DNA of 64,000 nt from Frigoriglobus tundricola (GTDB taxonomy: Bacteria; Planctomycetota; Planctomycetia; Gemmatales; Gemmataceae), in the NCBI RefSeq assembly GCF_013128195.2, contig NZ_CP053452.2, positions 434,001 to 498,000 of the forward strand, in the 5' to 3' direction. The notes under the pieces were generated by a model, which saw only the letters and a program-made list of their open reading frames with translations, was not told the DNA's origin and ran no database searches. Shown here in pieces: positions 1-9,354 of this stretch. Position numbers and translations under genes: made by a program. Numbering within the stretch: the stretch's first letter is position 1; each line of letters begins with the position of its first letter.

Positions 1-721
1 GGTACCCGTCGCTGCCGCCGGTCGTGCTGTGCGCTGACGGGTGCGACGGCCGGCGCACTTCGGGCGGCGCGGACACGATCTCGACCGTGAAATCGGTCAG
101 CGTCATGCCGATCCCGAGCAGGACGTCGGCCAGCAACTCACCGGCGAGCGACCCGAGGCGCCCCTTTGATCCGAGCAGGTCGGCCCCGTCCAACCGGCCC
201 GTGCGAACGATCTCGCTGAACTGGTTCGCGATGAGGCCGCCGAGCTGGGCGAGCGTGGCCCCGGTGCCCTCCCCGCCCCCGGGAACCGTCTCGCGGACGA
301 ACGCCACCGGGTCCGTGATCACGAACCCGAACTGACCGCTCACCTTCGCACGCACCGGGTTGTTGTCCGCGTCCCGCGCGACGACGGAGCCCGGCGTCGC
401 CCACGGGACCCCGGACCGGGGCACCACCGAGACGAAAAAAACGTCGGCCCGGAACGAGGCGCTGGCGTCGCGCAACTCGTTCGCAGCCGCCAACCGGGGC
501 AACGTGACGGGCGTCAATGTGTGTCGTCCGGGACCGAGCACGTCCGCAACGTTTCCCCGCGCGGCAAGGACGCTCACTTGCCCGTCACGAACGGTCAACT
601 CCGTTCCGACCTTGAACCGCGTGTACGGGCCGCGCGAGACGACGACGTCCCGCGCGTGCGGCTCGACCCACTCGATCCGGTCGGCCGGAGGCGAGCCCAT
701 CAGGCGGTCCCATAACCCCAT
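1..721 (-). CDS. SPFH-domain protein (YdjI/virion-core-like), C-terminus cut by window edge
   Basis: The open frame begins at an ATG at 721 and runs off the left edge, giving 240 residues without a stop. The product starts MGLWDRLMGSPPADRIEW and continues with a small beta-rich N-terminal section and then an SPFH/band-7-like core (FVSVVPRSGVPWATPG, then ARDADNNPVRAKVSGQFG). This resembles the cytoplasmic SPFH proteins annotated as virion core protein or YdjI-like, which usually carry a zinc-ribbon or double-zinc-ribbon tail; the tail is outside this window. Such proteins are thought to form oligomeric membrane-associated scaffolds, but the exact role is unknown. No signal peptide is visible. 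The family call rests on overall pattern only. Confidence 0.6.
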   Translation of the reverse strand, partial: MGLWDRLMGSPPADRIEWVEPHARDVVVSRGPYTRFKVGTELTVRDGQVSVLAARGNVADVLGPGRHTLTPVTLPRLAAANELRDASASFRADVFFVSVVPRSGVPWATPGSVVARDADNNPVRAKVSGQFGFVITDPVAFVRETVPGGGEGTGATLAQLGGLIANQFSEIVRTGRLDGADLLGSKGRLGSLAGELLADVLLGIGMTLTDFTVEIVSAPPEVRRPSHPSAHSTTGGSDGY

Positions 722-832
722 CGCAGCACCCGTATTGTGTGAAGGTTGTGAAGACGTGTGGTCGATCCACAGGGCCATTCTGCCGTCCGATCGCGCCGGG
801 GGCAACCACTTCACACGAACTTGTTCCCGGGG

Positions 833-1908
833 TCAGTACGGCGGTAACAACCGGCGTGCGGCGTGAACCAGAACCCACGCCAGGAACGCGGCGTTCCGGG
901 CCGGGAGTGCCCACACCGCGATCGGGTGCGGGCGCTGCGGATCGGTCCGCCACGCCCCCGCGCCGACGCGCTCCGCGAGCCCGGCCACCCACCGTACCGA
1001 GCGCGGCCAGTCGATGATTTCGCCGAGCCACTCCGCCGGGATGCCCGCCCGGCCGACCCGTGCCCCCACCAGCGCGCCGGTAATCGCCGCGACCGTGTCC
1101 GTGTCGCCGCCGCAGCGGATCGCGGACTGCACCGCGCGCGGTAGTCGTCGGGATGGCGGAGCCACGCGTACAGCGCGACCGGGACGGTGTGGTACATGTA
1201 CCCCGAGACGCCGCGGGTCAGACCGAGGGCCGCGGCGAACTCTTCCGTGGTTCGGTTGTCCCGCAAGCAGGAGACGGCGGTACCGAGCGACACCAACAGT
1301 TTGGCCGACGCCGGTTCGGCACCCGTGAGATCGCGTACCTCATCGACGAGGGCCGCGGGGTCGGGCGGCGCCGCGCCGCGCGTGGTCGCGGAACGGTGCG
1401 CGGCCCACGCGACCGCCAGCGCGCCGCACTCGGCCTTCGTGTCGGCGTGAGTGACGCGCGTCGAAGCACGAACGAACGCCCGGAGCCGCTCGCGATCGGG
1501 GCCGAGACAGGTCCCGAGGAGCGGGGCGCGCATGGCCGGACCGTTGCCGGCGGAGAACACCCCGCTGCGCTCCGGCGACCAGCCGAGCCACAACCGGGCG
1601 CACGCCGTGATCGTCGCACGGCCCGTACCCGCGGGGAGCCCGGCCGCCCACCAGCGCAGCCGCCAAGCCAGATCGCGTAGGAAAACCGCCGGATCGCCGC
1701 CGGAGGCGAGGAGCGCCTGTCCCGTGAGGCAGGCGTGCTCGGTGTCGTCCGAGAACGCCCCGCGGCGGAAGAAGAACTGGTACCGGTCGAGGTGCGGAAA
1801 GAGGCGCCCGGCCCGCCGGGCGGAGAGGTTCTCGCACGGGAGGCCGAGGGCGTCCCCGACGGCGAGGCCGAGGAGACAGCCGGAGACGGCGTCGCGGTCG
1901 GGCGTCAT
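833..1908 (-). pseudogene. ADP-ribosylglycohydrolase family protein, frameshifted
   Basis: The N-terminal frame from ATG 1908 encodes an ADP-ribosylglycohydrolase: GLAVGDALGLP near residue 15, then the metal-binding FSDDTEHACLTG, and later THADTKAECGALAVAWAAH. After LYAWLRHPDDYRAR the frame degenerates, while the neighbouring frame picks up exactly the expected C-terminal motif (SAIRCGGDTDTVAAITGALVGA) and runs to a stop at 833. The switch falls at a CGCGCGCG run at 1132-1140, so two extra bases or one missing base explain it. All metal-ligand motifs are present across the two frames. The family removes ADP-ribose from proteins or metabolites. Whether this is a real inactivating slip, a phase-variable tract or a sequencing error cannot be decided from the sequence alone. 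Confidence 0.8.
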
Positions 1909-1933
1909 ACCGAAATCATAGCCCGTAAACGGG

Positions 1934-2185
1934 TCACCGGCCGATCGGACTGGGCCGGGAGATGTAGCCGTTCGGCCCGATGCGGTAGTCGTCCTCGGTA
2001 ATCGCCAGGCGCTCCCGGCCGCGCTGCTGCTGCTCCTCGATGGAATAAATCGGCTTGGTGTCGCCGTTCGGCAGCCGCTCTTGTGGATCGACTTTGCCCA
2101 TCCGCCGCGTCTCCAGGGGCCCGGAGAAGCGGTTACAACCGACCAACGCGACGAGGCACAACAGAAGCATCAGCCGCCGGCACAT
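1934..2185 (-). CDS. small lipoprotein, function unknown
   Basis: The 83-residue product begins MCRRLMLLLCLVALVGC, a short basic start, a hydrophobic stretch and a lipobox-like LVGC, so it is probably exported and lipid-anchored. I chose the internal ATG at 2185 because GGGGGAAC lies just upstream and the signal peptide then starts at the terminus; a longer frame back to 2245 has no such features. The mature part is short, charged and Gln-rich (SIEEQQQRGRERL) and matches nothing I recognise. It lies just upstream, in the same direction, of the glycohydrolase gene. Confidence 0.6.
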   Translation of the reverse strand: MCRRLMLLLCLVALVGCNRFSGPLETRRMGKVDPQERLPNGDTKPIYSIEEQQQRGRERLAITEDDYRIGPNGYISRPSPIGR

Positions 2186-2505
2186 GGCAAGTTCCCCCGA
2201 GAGTTGCGATTCCGTCCGCAACACGATTATCGCCACCCCGTCCACCGCACCTCCACTGCAGCCCCCGCCGCCCGGCCGGCGCTGCGGGCCGCACCCTTCC
2301 CGACCTGCGCCACCGGTCCGGCTTACCAGAACCGCCGGCCCGGCGCACGGCGCCGCCGTTCGCCGGACCCCGCCGCGCCAGCCCGACTTGTGCGCCGGCG
2401 GGCGGGCTCATACCATAATTCTGACCTTCCGCCACACCCGCTTCCGCCAACCGGTCGGGCACCTTCGCCTCGGGTTGGGTTACCCCCAGCACGGGGTCCG
2501 CCGTT

Positions 2506-3696
2506 ATGGCCACAGCCGATCGCCTCAAGAAGCTCAAGAGCCAGGTCCCCGAGTACCCCGACGACGTGTTCGCGGAAACGCGCATGTCCCTCGGCGAGCA
2601 CATCGAGGAGCTGCGCTACCGCATGATCGCGGCCCTCAAGTGGCTGCTGTTTTTCCTCATCATCGGGTTCATCCTCGACGGGATCGGCGGGGCCATCGGG
2701 AACAAGAAAATCGGCATCGGGAAACCGATGCTCGAAGTCATCACCGACCCGGTGGAGTCCCAGGCGAAGGCGTTCTACGCGCGCCGGAACGAGGCCACAG
2801 CCGTAGATAAGCTCGCCGAGATCGCCAAGAGTACGCCGGAAGAGATCCAAGCGATCCAGAAGAAATACAAGGACGCCGATTACGACGTTACGGCCCTCAC
2901 GAAAGACGAGCGGAACAAGTTACTCGGCACGCCGGAAGAAATGCCGGTGCTGGTACCGGTCAAAGCCTTCGAGCCGGTGTTCGGGCCGGCGAAACCGGGC
3001 TCCCCGGACGTCGTATCTTTCAAGTTGCAGGTCTACCCGGCCCAGTTCAGCTACATGAGCAACAAGGGCGAGACCCTCCTGGGCAGCAAGAAGTACCTCA
3101 GCACCCTGAGCGTGCAAGAGGGGTTCGTGGTGTACTTCAAGGTTTCGATTCTGTGCGGGATCGTTCTCGCCAGCCCGTTCATCTTCTACCAGTTCTGGGC
3201 GTTCGTGGGGGCCGGGCTCTACCCCCACGAAAAGAAGTACGTGTACCTGTTTTTCGGGCCGAGCCTGGGACTGTTCATCGCCGGCGTGCTCCTCTGCCAG
3301 TTCCTGGTGCTGCCCGGTGCGGTGAAGGCGCTGCTCGCGTTCAACGAGATGCTCGGGTTCGACCCGGACATCCGGCTCCACGAGTGGCTCAGCCTCGCCA
3401 TCGTCCTCCCGCTGGTGTTCGGGATCTCGTTCCAGACGCCGCTGGTGATGGTGTTTCTCAACCGCATCGGCCTGTTCACCGCCCACGACTACCTCACGAA
3501 GTGGCGGTTCGCGTGCTTCATCATCGCCGTGTTCGCCGCGCTCGTGACGCCGACGCCGGACGTGATCACCATGCTCTACCTGTTCATCCCGATGTTCTCC
3601 CTGTACCTGATCGGCATCCTGTTCTGCCACCTGTTCCCGGGCTTCGACCCGAACGCCGAGCAGGACGTCGAAGCCGCCGAGGAAGTCGCCGTCTGA
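2506..3696 (+). CDS. tatC: Sec-independent protein translocase TatC
   Basis: This is the membrane receptor of the twin-arginine export system, which recognises RR signal peptides and moves folded proteins across the inner membrane. The 396-residue protein has the TatC N-terminal signature (MSLGEHIEELRYRMI, residues 24-38), a first membrane span, and the central signature FYQFWAFVGAGLYPHEKK before further spans; the usual Pro of the PGL motif is Ala here. Most TatC proteins are about 250 residues. The excess lies in a roughly 130-residue charged insertion between the first two spans (about residues 70-200), which should face the periplasm. The C-terminal tail is acidic. A Tat substrate candidate, the Gfo/Idh oxidoreductase at 35275-36603, is in the same window. 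Confidence 0.92.
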   Translation: MATADRLKKLKSQVPEYPDDVFAETRMSLGEHIEELRYRMIAALKWLLFFLIIGFILDGIGGAIGNKKIGIGKPMLEVITDPVESQAKAFYARRNEATAVDKLAEIAKSTPEEIQAIQKKYKDADYDVTALTKDERNKLLGTPEEMPVLVPVKAFEPVFGPAKPGSPDVVSFKLQVYPAQFSYMSNKGETLLGSKKYLSTLSVQEGFVVYFKVSILCGIVLASPFIFYQFWAFVGAGLYPHEKKYVYLFFGPSLGLFIAGVLLCQFLVLPGAVKALLAFNEMLGFDPDIRLHEWLSLAIVLPLVFGISFQTPLVMVFLNRIGLFTAHDYLTKWRFACFIIAVFAALVTPTPDVITMLYLFIPMFSLYLIGILFCHLFPGFDPNAEQDVEAAEEVAV

Positions 3697-3700
3697 TGAG

Positions 3701-3788
3701 CGCGGGGCGCGGCGTGCGGAACGCGGAGTGAAAAACGGGGCCACCTTCTACTGCCTTTCACTCCGCGCTCCGCACGCCGCGCCCCGCG
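3701..3788. repeat. large palindromic repeat between tatC and cobA/hemD
   Basis: Two 33-nt arms (3701-3733 and 3756-3788) are inverted copies with a single mismatch, separated by a 22-nt loop. The arms contain the units GCGGAACGCGGAGTGAAA and TTTCACTCCGCGCTCCGC. It follows the tatC stop within 5 bp and could act as a terminator, though there is no T-tract. Related GGAACGCGGAGTsA-type units recur at 11047-11127 and inside mnmG at 13742-13840. Confidence 0.8.
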
Positions 3789-3820
3789 TGTGAAACGTCC
3801 CGCGCCCCGAGCTCTTTGTT

Positions 3821-5380
3821 ATGTCCAACGACCCAGCCAACCCGCGCGTCTTCCTCGTCGGCGCCGGCCCCGGCAGCCCGGGGCTGCTCACCGTCCGCGG
3901 GGCGGAGGTGCTGGGCCGTGCCGATCTGGTCCTGTACGATCAACTGGTCCCGGAACGGCTGCTGGACCTCGCGCCGCCCGGGTCGGAGCGGCTGTGCGTC
4001 CGCGACCTGCCCGGCCAGCACCCGGACAAGTACCCGCACATCCACCAGAAGCTCATCTCGGCCGCGAGCGCCGGCAAGACCGTCGTCCGGCTCAAGGGCG
4101 GGGACCCGCTCATCTTCGGCCGCGGCGGCGAGGAGGCCGAAGCGCTCCGCGCCGCCGGCCTCGCCTACGAGATCGTGCCGGGCGTTTCGGCCGCCATTGC
4201 CGCCGGGGCGTACCTCGAACTGCCCCTCACGCACCGCCTGTACGCGAGCGCCGTCGCCTTCGTCACGGGGCACGAGTTGCCGAACAAACCCGGCAACAAG
4301 CTGGACTGGAAGGCGCTCGCCGCGTTCCCCGGCACGCTCGCGATCTACATGGGCATCGCGCGGTTGCCGGTTCTCGTGAGCGAGTTGCTCAAGTACGGCA
4401 AGCCGCCCGACACGCCCGCCGGGATCGTCGAACGGGCGTCGGTGGGGGAACAGCGGTCGGTGTTCGCCACCCTCGCCACGATCGAGGACGCCCGCCGGCA
4501 CGCCGGCCTGGAAGCGCCGGGGCTGATCCTGATCGGTGACGCGGTCGCGCACCGCGCCCCGAACCCCTGGTTCGAGGGCCGGCCGCTGTTCGGTCGGCGC
4601 GTGCTGGTGACGCGGCCCGCGCACCAGGCCGCCGGAATGGTCCGCAAGCTCGAGCACCTCGGCGCGGTGGTGGCGCGCATGCCCGTCGTGGAGATCCGCG
4701 ACCCGGCCGATACGGCCCCGATGGACCTCGCACTCGCACAGATCCCGGCGGGCGCGTGGGACTGGCTCGTGTTCACCAGTGCGAACGGGGTCCACGCCCT
4801 GCTCCGCCGGCTCGACACAATCGGGCGCGACCTGCGCGACCTGGGCCGCGTGAAGCTCGCCGCCATCGGCCCGAAAACGGCAGACGCGCTCCGCGAGTAC
4901 CGGCTCCGCGCCGACCTCGTGCCCGCCACCACGTTTTCGTCCGAAGGTCTGCTCGAAGCGCTGAGACCGCACGTTAAAGGGACGCGCGTCCTGCTGGCGC
5001 GGGCGAACCGCGGCCGCGAACTGCTCCGCGACGCCCTCGCGGCGCTCGCCACCGTTGAGCAGGTCACGGTTTACGATCAGGTGGACACAATCGATCCGGA
5101 CGCGGCCGTCCTCGACGCCCTCCGCCGGGGCGAGATCCGCTACGTCACGCTCCCGAGTTCGAACATCGCACGCGGCGTACTCGGCGGGTTCGACGAGACG
5201 ATCCGCGGGCGCGTGGAGCGTGGCGAAATTCAACTGGTCGCGATCAGCCCCGAAACGGGCAACGCGGTTCGAGAGTTGGGCCTACCGGTCGCGGCCGAGG
5301 CCACGACCTTCACCGAAGACGGACTCATTCAAGCGGTGGTGGACCTGGCCCGAAGGGACGCGACACACCCCTCACACTGA
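3821..5380 (+). CDS. cobA: fused uroporphyrinogen-III C-methyltransferase / uroporphyrinogen-III synthase
   Basis: The 519-residue protein joins two tetrapyrrole enzymes. Residues 1-250 are a SAM-dependent uroporphyrinogen-III C-methyltransferase: VFLVGAGPGSPGLLTVRG at the start and RLKGGDPLIFGRGGEEAEAL near residue 90. It would make precorrin-2 for sirohaem or cobalamin. Residues 255-519 are a HemD-type uroporphyrinogen-III synthase (VLVTRPAHQAAGMVRKLEHLG; WLVFTSANGVHALLRRL), which cyclises hydroxymethylbilane. Such CobA-HemD fusions are known in several bacterial groups. The start ATG at 3821 places the glycine-rich motif about a dozen residues in, as in relatives. It stands alone, preceded by the palindromic repeat. 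Confidence 0.93.
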   Translation: MSNDPANPRVFLVGAGPGSPGLLTVRGAEVLGRADLVLYDQLVPERLLDLAPPGSERLCVRDLPGQHPDKYPHIHQKLISAASAGKTVVRLKGGDPLIFGRGGEEAEALRAAGLAYEIVPGVSAAIAAGAYLELPLTHRLYASAVAFVTGHELPNKPGNKLDWKALAAFPGTLAIYMGIARLPVLVSELLKYGKPPDTPAGIVERASVGEQRSVFATLATIEDARRHAGLEAPGLILIGDAVAHRAPNPWFEGRPLFGRRVLVTRPAHQAAGMVRKLEHLGAVVARMPVVEIRDPADTAPMDLALAQIPAGAWDWLVFTSANGVHALLRRLDTIGRDLRDLGRVKLAAIGPKTADALREYRLRADLVPATTFSSEGLLEALRPHVKGTRVLLARANRGRELLRDALAALATVEQVTVYDQVDTIDPDAAVLDALRRGEIRYVTLPSSNIARGVLGGFDETIRGRVERGEIQLVAISPETGNAVRELGLPVAAEATTFTEDGLIQAVVDLARRDATHPSH

Positions 5381-5391
5381 CCGGTGGGGGG

Positions 5392-5577
5392 CTACTTCAG
5401 GTCGCGCGAGGCGTTCCAACCGAGGTAAATCACGATTACGGATGCGAGGAAGCCGAAAATGTCGGCTGTCACGAAGTCCCCTCCCCCGAAAGGAAACTTC
5501 GCGACGAGATCGAGCACGAACAGCAGCAGCATGAGGGCACCGACCCCCAATGCTCCGTAACACAACGCCTTGTCCAT
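5392..5577 (-). CDS. small two-span membrane protein
   Basis: The 61-residue product starting MDKALCYGALGVGALML has two hydrophobic segments (about residues 6-24 and 36-53) split by a short loop with KFPFGGGDF. The ATG at 5577 is preceded by GGAAAGGTCGGGCG, a better start than the longer frame to 5622. It has no recognisable family; the size and hydropathy suggest an inner-membrane protein. It converges on the cobA/hemD gene, only 11 bp from its stop. Confidence 0.55.
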   Translation of the reverse strand: MDKALCYGALGVGALMLLLFVLDLVAKFPFGGGDFVTADIFGFLASVIVIYLGWNASRDLK

Positions 5578-6447
5578 CGCCCGACCTTTCCGCGAGACGC
5601 GGCCGATCGTTAGTGCGCCCATAACGCCGAACCCCAGTGTTGGCCGTCAGCATAGAAACAGGCGGCAACAACGGACACGGTGAGGGTTGCGGAGTTTTGG
5701 TATTCTACTTGCTCTTCCGCGCCCCGCAACAAACGACTGAGCTTCTGCCGCGGCGTTTACGGCTCGCCTGCCGGGCGAGCGATACAACCGACACATACCG
5801 CAAGTCGTCCACATTTCGACCCCACTTCCATCGCGTACCCGAATTCCATCCGCTTGGAGTCGAGTGGCGTGTTCCCTCACGCGGGGACCGCCTACGCGGC
5901 TGCTACGAAACGACCGGGAATAACGGGGCGCTCGTCCCGAACACGCCCAGCCACCCGCAGGTGATTGAGATGACGACTGCGAACACCACCGAGGGGCCGT
6001 GGGCAATCGGACAACCGGTTCGGATCGGCCCACTTCATCCGCTACTCGATCGATGCGCCCACGTTCGTCCCGCTCGGATCTTGCAATGACGGGATGCCGG
6101 TTGCCAACGACTGGTGATTTAACGCGCCAGTGCCCTGCCCCGTTGGCGGCGTCCACCGTTGCAGCCGGTCGGGTTGTCGGTCGCGGTCGAGCGCGGCTCT
6201 GAACATGAGGTGCGACGGCCGATCCGCCGTGCGGAGCGGCGAAGCGGAGCGACGCGAGCGAAGTCCGCGAAGCCGGGGGTCAGTTCGAACGCAAAAGAAT
6301 AACGAGCGAACGAACCCGGCGGCCGGTCCCCGCGGCTCGCGGGAATCGGCCGCCGGCTCCATTTACACATCGCCCCGCAACCCGCTAAGTTGACTGTACC
6401 TACCCGCCGAGCGTGTCGCCGCCGACACGACAACCCAGGAGCCGGCA
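5578..6447. other. 870-bp stretch without a convincing gene
   Basis: Both strands carry only short GC-type shadow frames. Around 5970-6116 two adjacent plus frames (MTTANTTEGPWAIGQPVRIG, then HFIRYSIDAPTFVPLG to a stop at 6116) read like a decayed coding tail with a one-base shift near 6028, but I cannot name a family. The last 80 bp hold the leader of uxaA with AGGAGCCGGCA just before its ATG. Confidence 0.4.
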
Positions 6448-8016
6448 ATGGCCGTCCCGTTGAGCGATTTCGCCGTCCACCTCCGCCCCACCGATAACGT
6501 CGCGGTCGCCCGCAAGCCCATCCCCGTCGGCACCACCTTCAGCTTCGACGGCGGCACCTTCACGCTCCCGAAGGGGATCGGAATGGGCCACAAGTTCGCG
6601 GTCGCACCAATCAAGGAGGGCGACCCGATCCACAAGTACGGCCAGGTGATCGGCTTCGCCGGCCGGGCCATCGCGCCCGGCGAACACGTCCATGTGCACA
6701 ACGTCACCGCCGGCGCCTTCGAGCGCGACTACGCCTACGCCAGTCAGGTCCCCGCGCCGCTCCCGCCGCCGGCCGAGCACCGCTCGTTCATGGGCTTCGA
6801 CCGCGGGCCGGGCAAGGCCGCCCACCAGCGGTACGGCACCCGCAACTACCTCGCCGTCATCAGCACCGTCAACTGTTCCGCCAGCACCAGTAAGTACATC
6901 GCCGACCGGGTGCGCGCGCTCGGCCTGCTCAAGGACTACCCGAACGTGGACGGCGTCATCGCGATCGTCCACCGCCAGGGGTGCGGGATGCAGTTCGACG
7001 GCCCCGACCACCAGCAGCTCGACCGCACCCTCGCCGGCTTCGCCCGCCACCCGAACGTGGCCGCGTACCTGCTCGTCGGCCTGGGCTGCGAGATCGTCCA
7101 GGCCTCGCACCTGATCGAGAACGAGCACCTCGACCTGCTCCAGCTCGACGGCAAGAAGGGCGCGCCGCTGGCGCTCTCGATCCAGGAGTGCGGCGGCATC
7201 GGCAAGACGGTCGAGGCGGGCGTGAAGGCGGTGGCGGACCTGCTGCCCCGCGTGAACGACGTCCGCCGCGTGCAGCTCCCGGCGAGGCACCTGATCCTCG
7301 GCACCAACTGCGGCGGGTCCGACGGCAACAGCGGCGTCACCGCGAACCCGGCGCTCGGCGTCGCGAGCGACCTGATGGTGCAACAGGGCGGCACGAGCGT
7401 CCTCGGTGAGACCACCGAGATCTACGGGGCCGAGCACATCCTCACCCGCCGCGCCGTGAGCAAAGCGGTGGGCGAAAAGCTGGTCGAGCGGATCAAGTGG
7501 TGGGAGTGGTACACGAGCATGTTCGGGGCCGAGATCAACAACAACCCGTCGCCCGGCAACAAAGAGGGCGGCCTCACCACGATCTACGAGAAGTCGCTCG
7601 GCGCGATCGCGAAGGCCGGGGGGACGGCGATGGTGGACGTGTACCGGTACGCGGAACCGGTGACGGCGAGGGGCTTCGTGGTCATGGACACGCCCGGGTA
7701 CGACCCGGTCAGCATGACCGGCATCGTCGCCGGCGGGGCCAACGTGTGCGTGTTCACCACCGGGCGCGGCAGCGTGTTCGGGTGCAAGCCGGCGCCGTGC
7801 GTCAAAGTGGCCACCAACACCCCGCTTTACAAGCACATGATCGGCGACATGGACATCGACGCGGGCAAGATCCTCGACGGGGTGCCGGTTGAAACCGTCG
7901 GCCAGGAGATCTTCGAGAAGGTGCTCGCGGTCGCCAGCGGCGAACGCACCAAGAGCGAACTCAACGGCGTGGGTGAAGAAGAGTTCGCCCCGTGGTCCAT
8001 CGGCCCCACCCTGTGA
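6448..8016 (+). CDS. uxaA: UxaA-type altronate dehydratase
   Basis: The 522-residue protein matches the UxaA/GarD dehydratase family. An N-terminal SAF-like domain (about residues 12-95, GHKFAVAPIKEGDPIHKYGQ) is followed by the large catalytic domain with GTRNYLAVISTVNCSAS near residue 130, HRQGCGMQFDGPDHQQLDRT, and ECGGIGKTVEAGV. The C-terminus FAPWSIGPTL is also family-typical. UxaA removes water from D-altronate to give 2-keto-3-deoxygluconate in hexuronate breakdown; galactarate dehydratase is the main alternative, but the NCSAS motif and overall pattern favour altronate. CAGGAG stands upstream of the ATG. A strong hairpin closes the unit. Confidence 0.88.
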   Translation: MAVPLSDFAVHLRPTDNVAVARKPIPVGTTFSFDGGTFTLPKGIGMGHKFAVAPIKEGDPIHKYGQVIGFAGRAIAPGEHVHVHNVTAGAFERDYAYASQVPAPLPPPAEHRSFMGFDRGPGKAAHQRYGTRNYLAVISTVNCSASTSKYIADRVRALGLLKDYPNVDGVIAIVHRQGCGMQFDGPDHQQLDRTLAGFARHPNVAAYLLVGLGCEIVQASHLIENEHLDLLQLDGKKGAPLALSIQECGGIGKTVEAGVKAVADLLPRVNDVRRVQLPARHLILGTNCGGSDGNSGVTANPALGVASDLMVQQGGTSVLGETTEIYGAEHILTRRAVSKAVGEKLVERIKWWEWYTSMFGAEINNNPSPGNKEGGLTTIYEKSLGAIAKAGGTAMVDVYRYAEPVTARGFVVMDTPGYDPVSMTGIVAGGANVCVFTTGRGSVFGCKPAPCVKVATNTPLYKHMIGDMDIDAGKILDGVPVETVGQEIFEKVLAVASGERTKSELNGVGEEEFAPWSIGPTL

Positions 8017-8023
8017 AACGGTT

Positions 8024-8070
8024 GAACGCCAGAGCCGCGGTGCGAGTCTCGCACCGCGGCTCTGGCGTTC
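8024..8070 (+). terminator. hairpin terminator after uxaA
   Basis: A perfect inverted repeat with 23-nt arms and almost no loop (GAACGCCAGAGCC...GGCTCTGGCGTTC) begins 7 bp after the uxaA stop and is followed by GTTTGC. The T-run is weak. Confidence 0.75.
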
Positions 8071-8114
8071 GTTTGCATCTGGCCTGTTGAGGAGGCGGTC
8101 ACGCCACTGTTAAC

Positions 8115-9035
8115 TCACGGCGCGTCCGATGGCAACACGGAACCGTCGGAGATGTTCAGGAGCAGTTGGAGTGTGTTGATGCTGATGGAGAACTGCACGC
8201 TCTTCACCGACCCGTCGGCATAGAGGGCGTTGAATACGCCCGTATGCGACGAACCGATGCCGTGGGTGCCCTGGCTGCACCCCGAGTTCGCTTTCAGGTC
8301 GGCCTGAGCGTTGAAGTTGTGGTTGTTAGTGAGTGTCGTGGTGTCCCAGTTACCGGGGTTGCCGAAATCCATCCCCCACGTGTAACTCGGGCCGTCCGTG
8401 GGATCATTCCCGATCGTCGGGATGCACAGGTTCTTCTCGGCGATCGCAATCGTGTTACTCGTTCCGTCACTGATCGCGAGCATCCCGACCCGGGGGTAGT
8501 TGTAGGGCCGAATGAGTCCGTTGCCGGGACCGGATGCATAACTATTGTACGCGTTGGCGTAGTAATCGATGCTCGCCATCCCGTTCGGGGTCAGTCCGGG
8601 CGAGCGACGCGAGGGGCAGAAGTAAACGGGAACTGGCGTCGAACAGATGACAAGTTGGCTCGTGTTGCTGTACAGGTTGCCCTGCTCAAGATAGGGCAGA
8701 ATTTGGAAGGCCCAGCCGCCGCTGAACGCACTGTTCCAGGGCGGCGGGGTGCCGGTGGCGGTTCCGTTGAGAGAACTCGCGGTCCACGTTTGGTTACCGC
8801 CGTAAACTTCGTTGTTGGAGCCACCGCCGGGGAACGCGTTATTGGCGTCGTGGTAGGCGTGTAGAGCGATACCCATCTGCTTCAGGTTGTTCTGGCACTT
8901 CATCCGGGCCGCGGCCTCACGGACCTTCTGAACCGCGGGCAACAACAGCCCGATCAGGATGGCAATAATCGCGATGACGACGAGCAGCTCGATCAGCGTG
9001 AACCCACGCCGCGAGCGAGAGAGAGGAGCGGGCAT
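8115..9035 (-). CDS. DUF1559 domain-containing prepilin-type protein
   Basis: The 306-residue product has a type IV prepilin N-terminus, [18 protein letters not shown], immediately cleavable by a prepilin peptidase after the Gly, then the conserved helix [18 protein letters not shown]. The rest is the DUF1559 domain abundant in planctomycetes, ending with the H-to-DG-type segment [15 protein letters not shown]. Function is unknown; the proteins are presumed surface or pseudopilin components. I chose ATG 9035 because GGAGATTCTG precedes it and the pre-peptide is then nine residues; the frame continues to 9164 without support. Confidence 0.9.
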   Translation of the reverse strand: MPAPLSRSRRGFTLIELLVVIAIIAILIGLLLPAVQKVREAAARMKCQNNLKQMGIALHAYHDANNAFPGGGSNNEVYGGNQTWTASSLNGTATGTPPPWNSAFSGGWAFQILPYLEQGNLYSNTSQLVICSTPVPVYFCPSRRSPGLTPNGMASIDYYANAYNSYASGPGNGLIRPYNYPRVGMLAISDGTSNTIAIAEKNLCIPTIGNDPTDGPSYTWGMDFGNPGNWDTTTLTNNHNFNAQADLKANSGCSQGTHGIGSSHTGVFNALYADGSVKSVQFSISINTLQLLLNISDGSVLPSDAP

Positions 9036-9354
9036 CAGAATCTCCAAACCCGGCGTACTCAGTGTACCCAGGTGACCTGAAAGTAGTAAAGAACGACTCG
9101 TCTCACAGGCTGAGAGGACCGTGAGCTGGGCGAAGTGGTGTGTGGGACTGGCAGGGCCGCCCAAAAACCTAACCGCATCTTCGTTTAAAGCACTAAAAAA
9201 GTCAACAGAAAACGCGAACAGTGACCAAACTTAACTTGCAAGAATCATTAAAAACTTATGGTAGCGATGAGAGGTCGCTAATGCCTCACGGAAATCGGGC
9301 CGCTCGGCGTCGTGTGACGCGGCCGCGGTTCTCTCCGCCCACTTGGGTCACGTC

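Noticed and set aside
3758-5233. Minus-strand open frame of 491 codons
   Set aside because: It is the shadow of the fused methyltransferase/synthase gene, whose two domains are unmistakable.
5970-6116. Possible broken gene tail in two plus frames
   Set aside because: It is too short and cannot be linked to any family, so it is only mentioned in the gap description.
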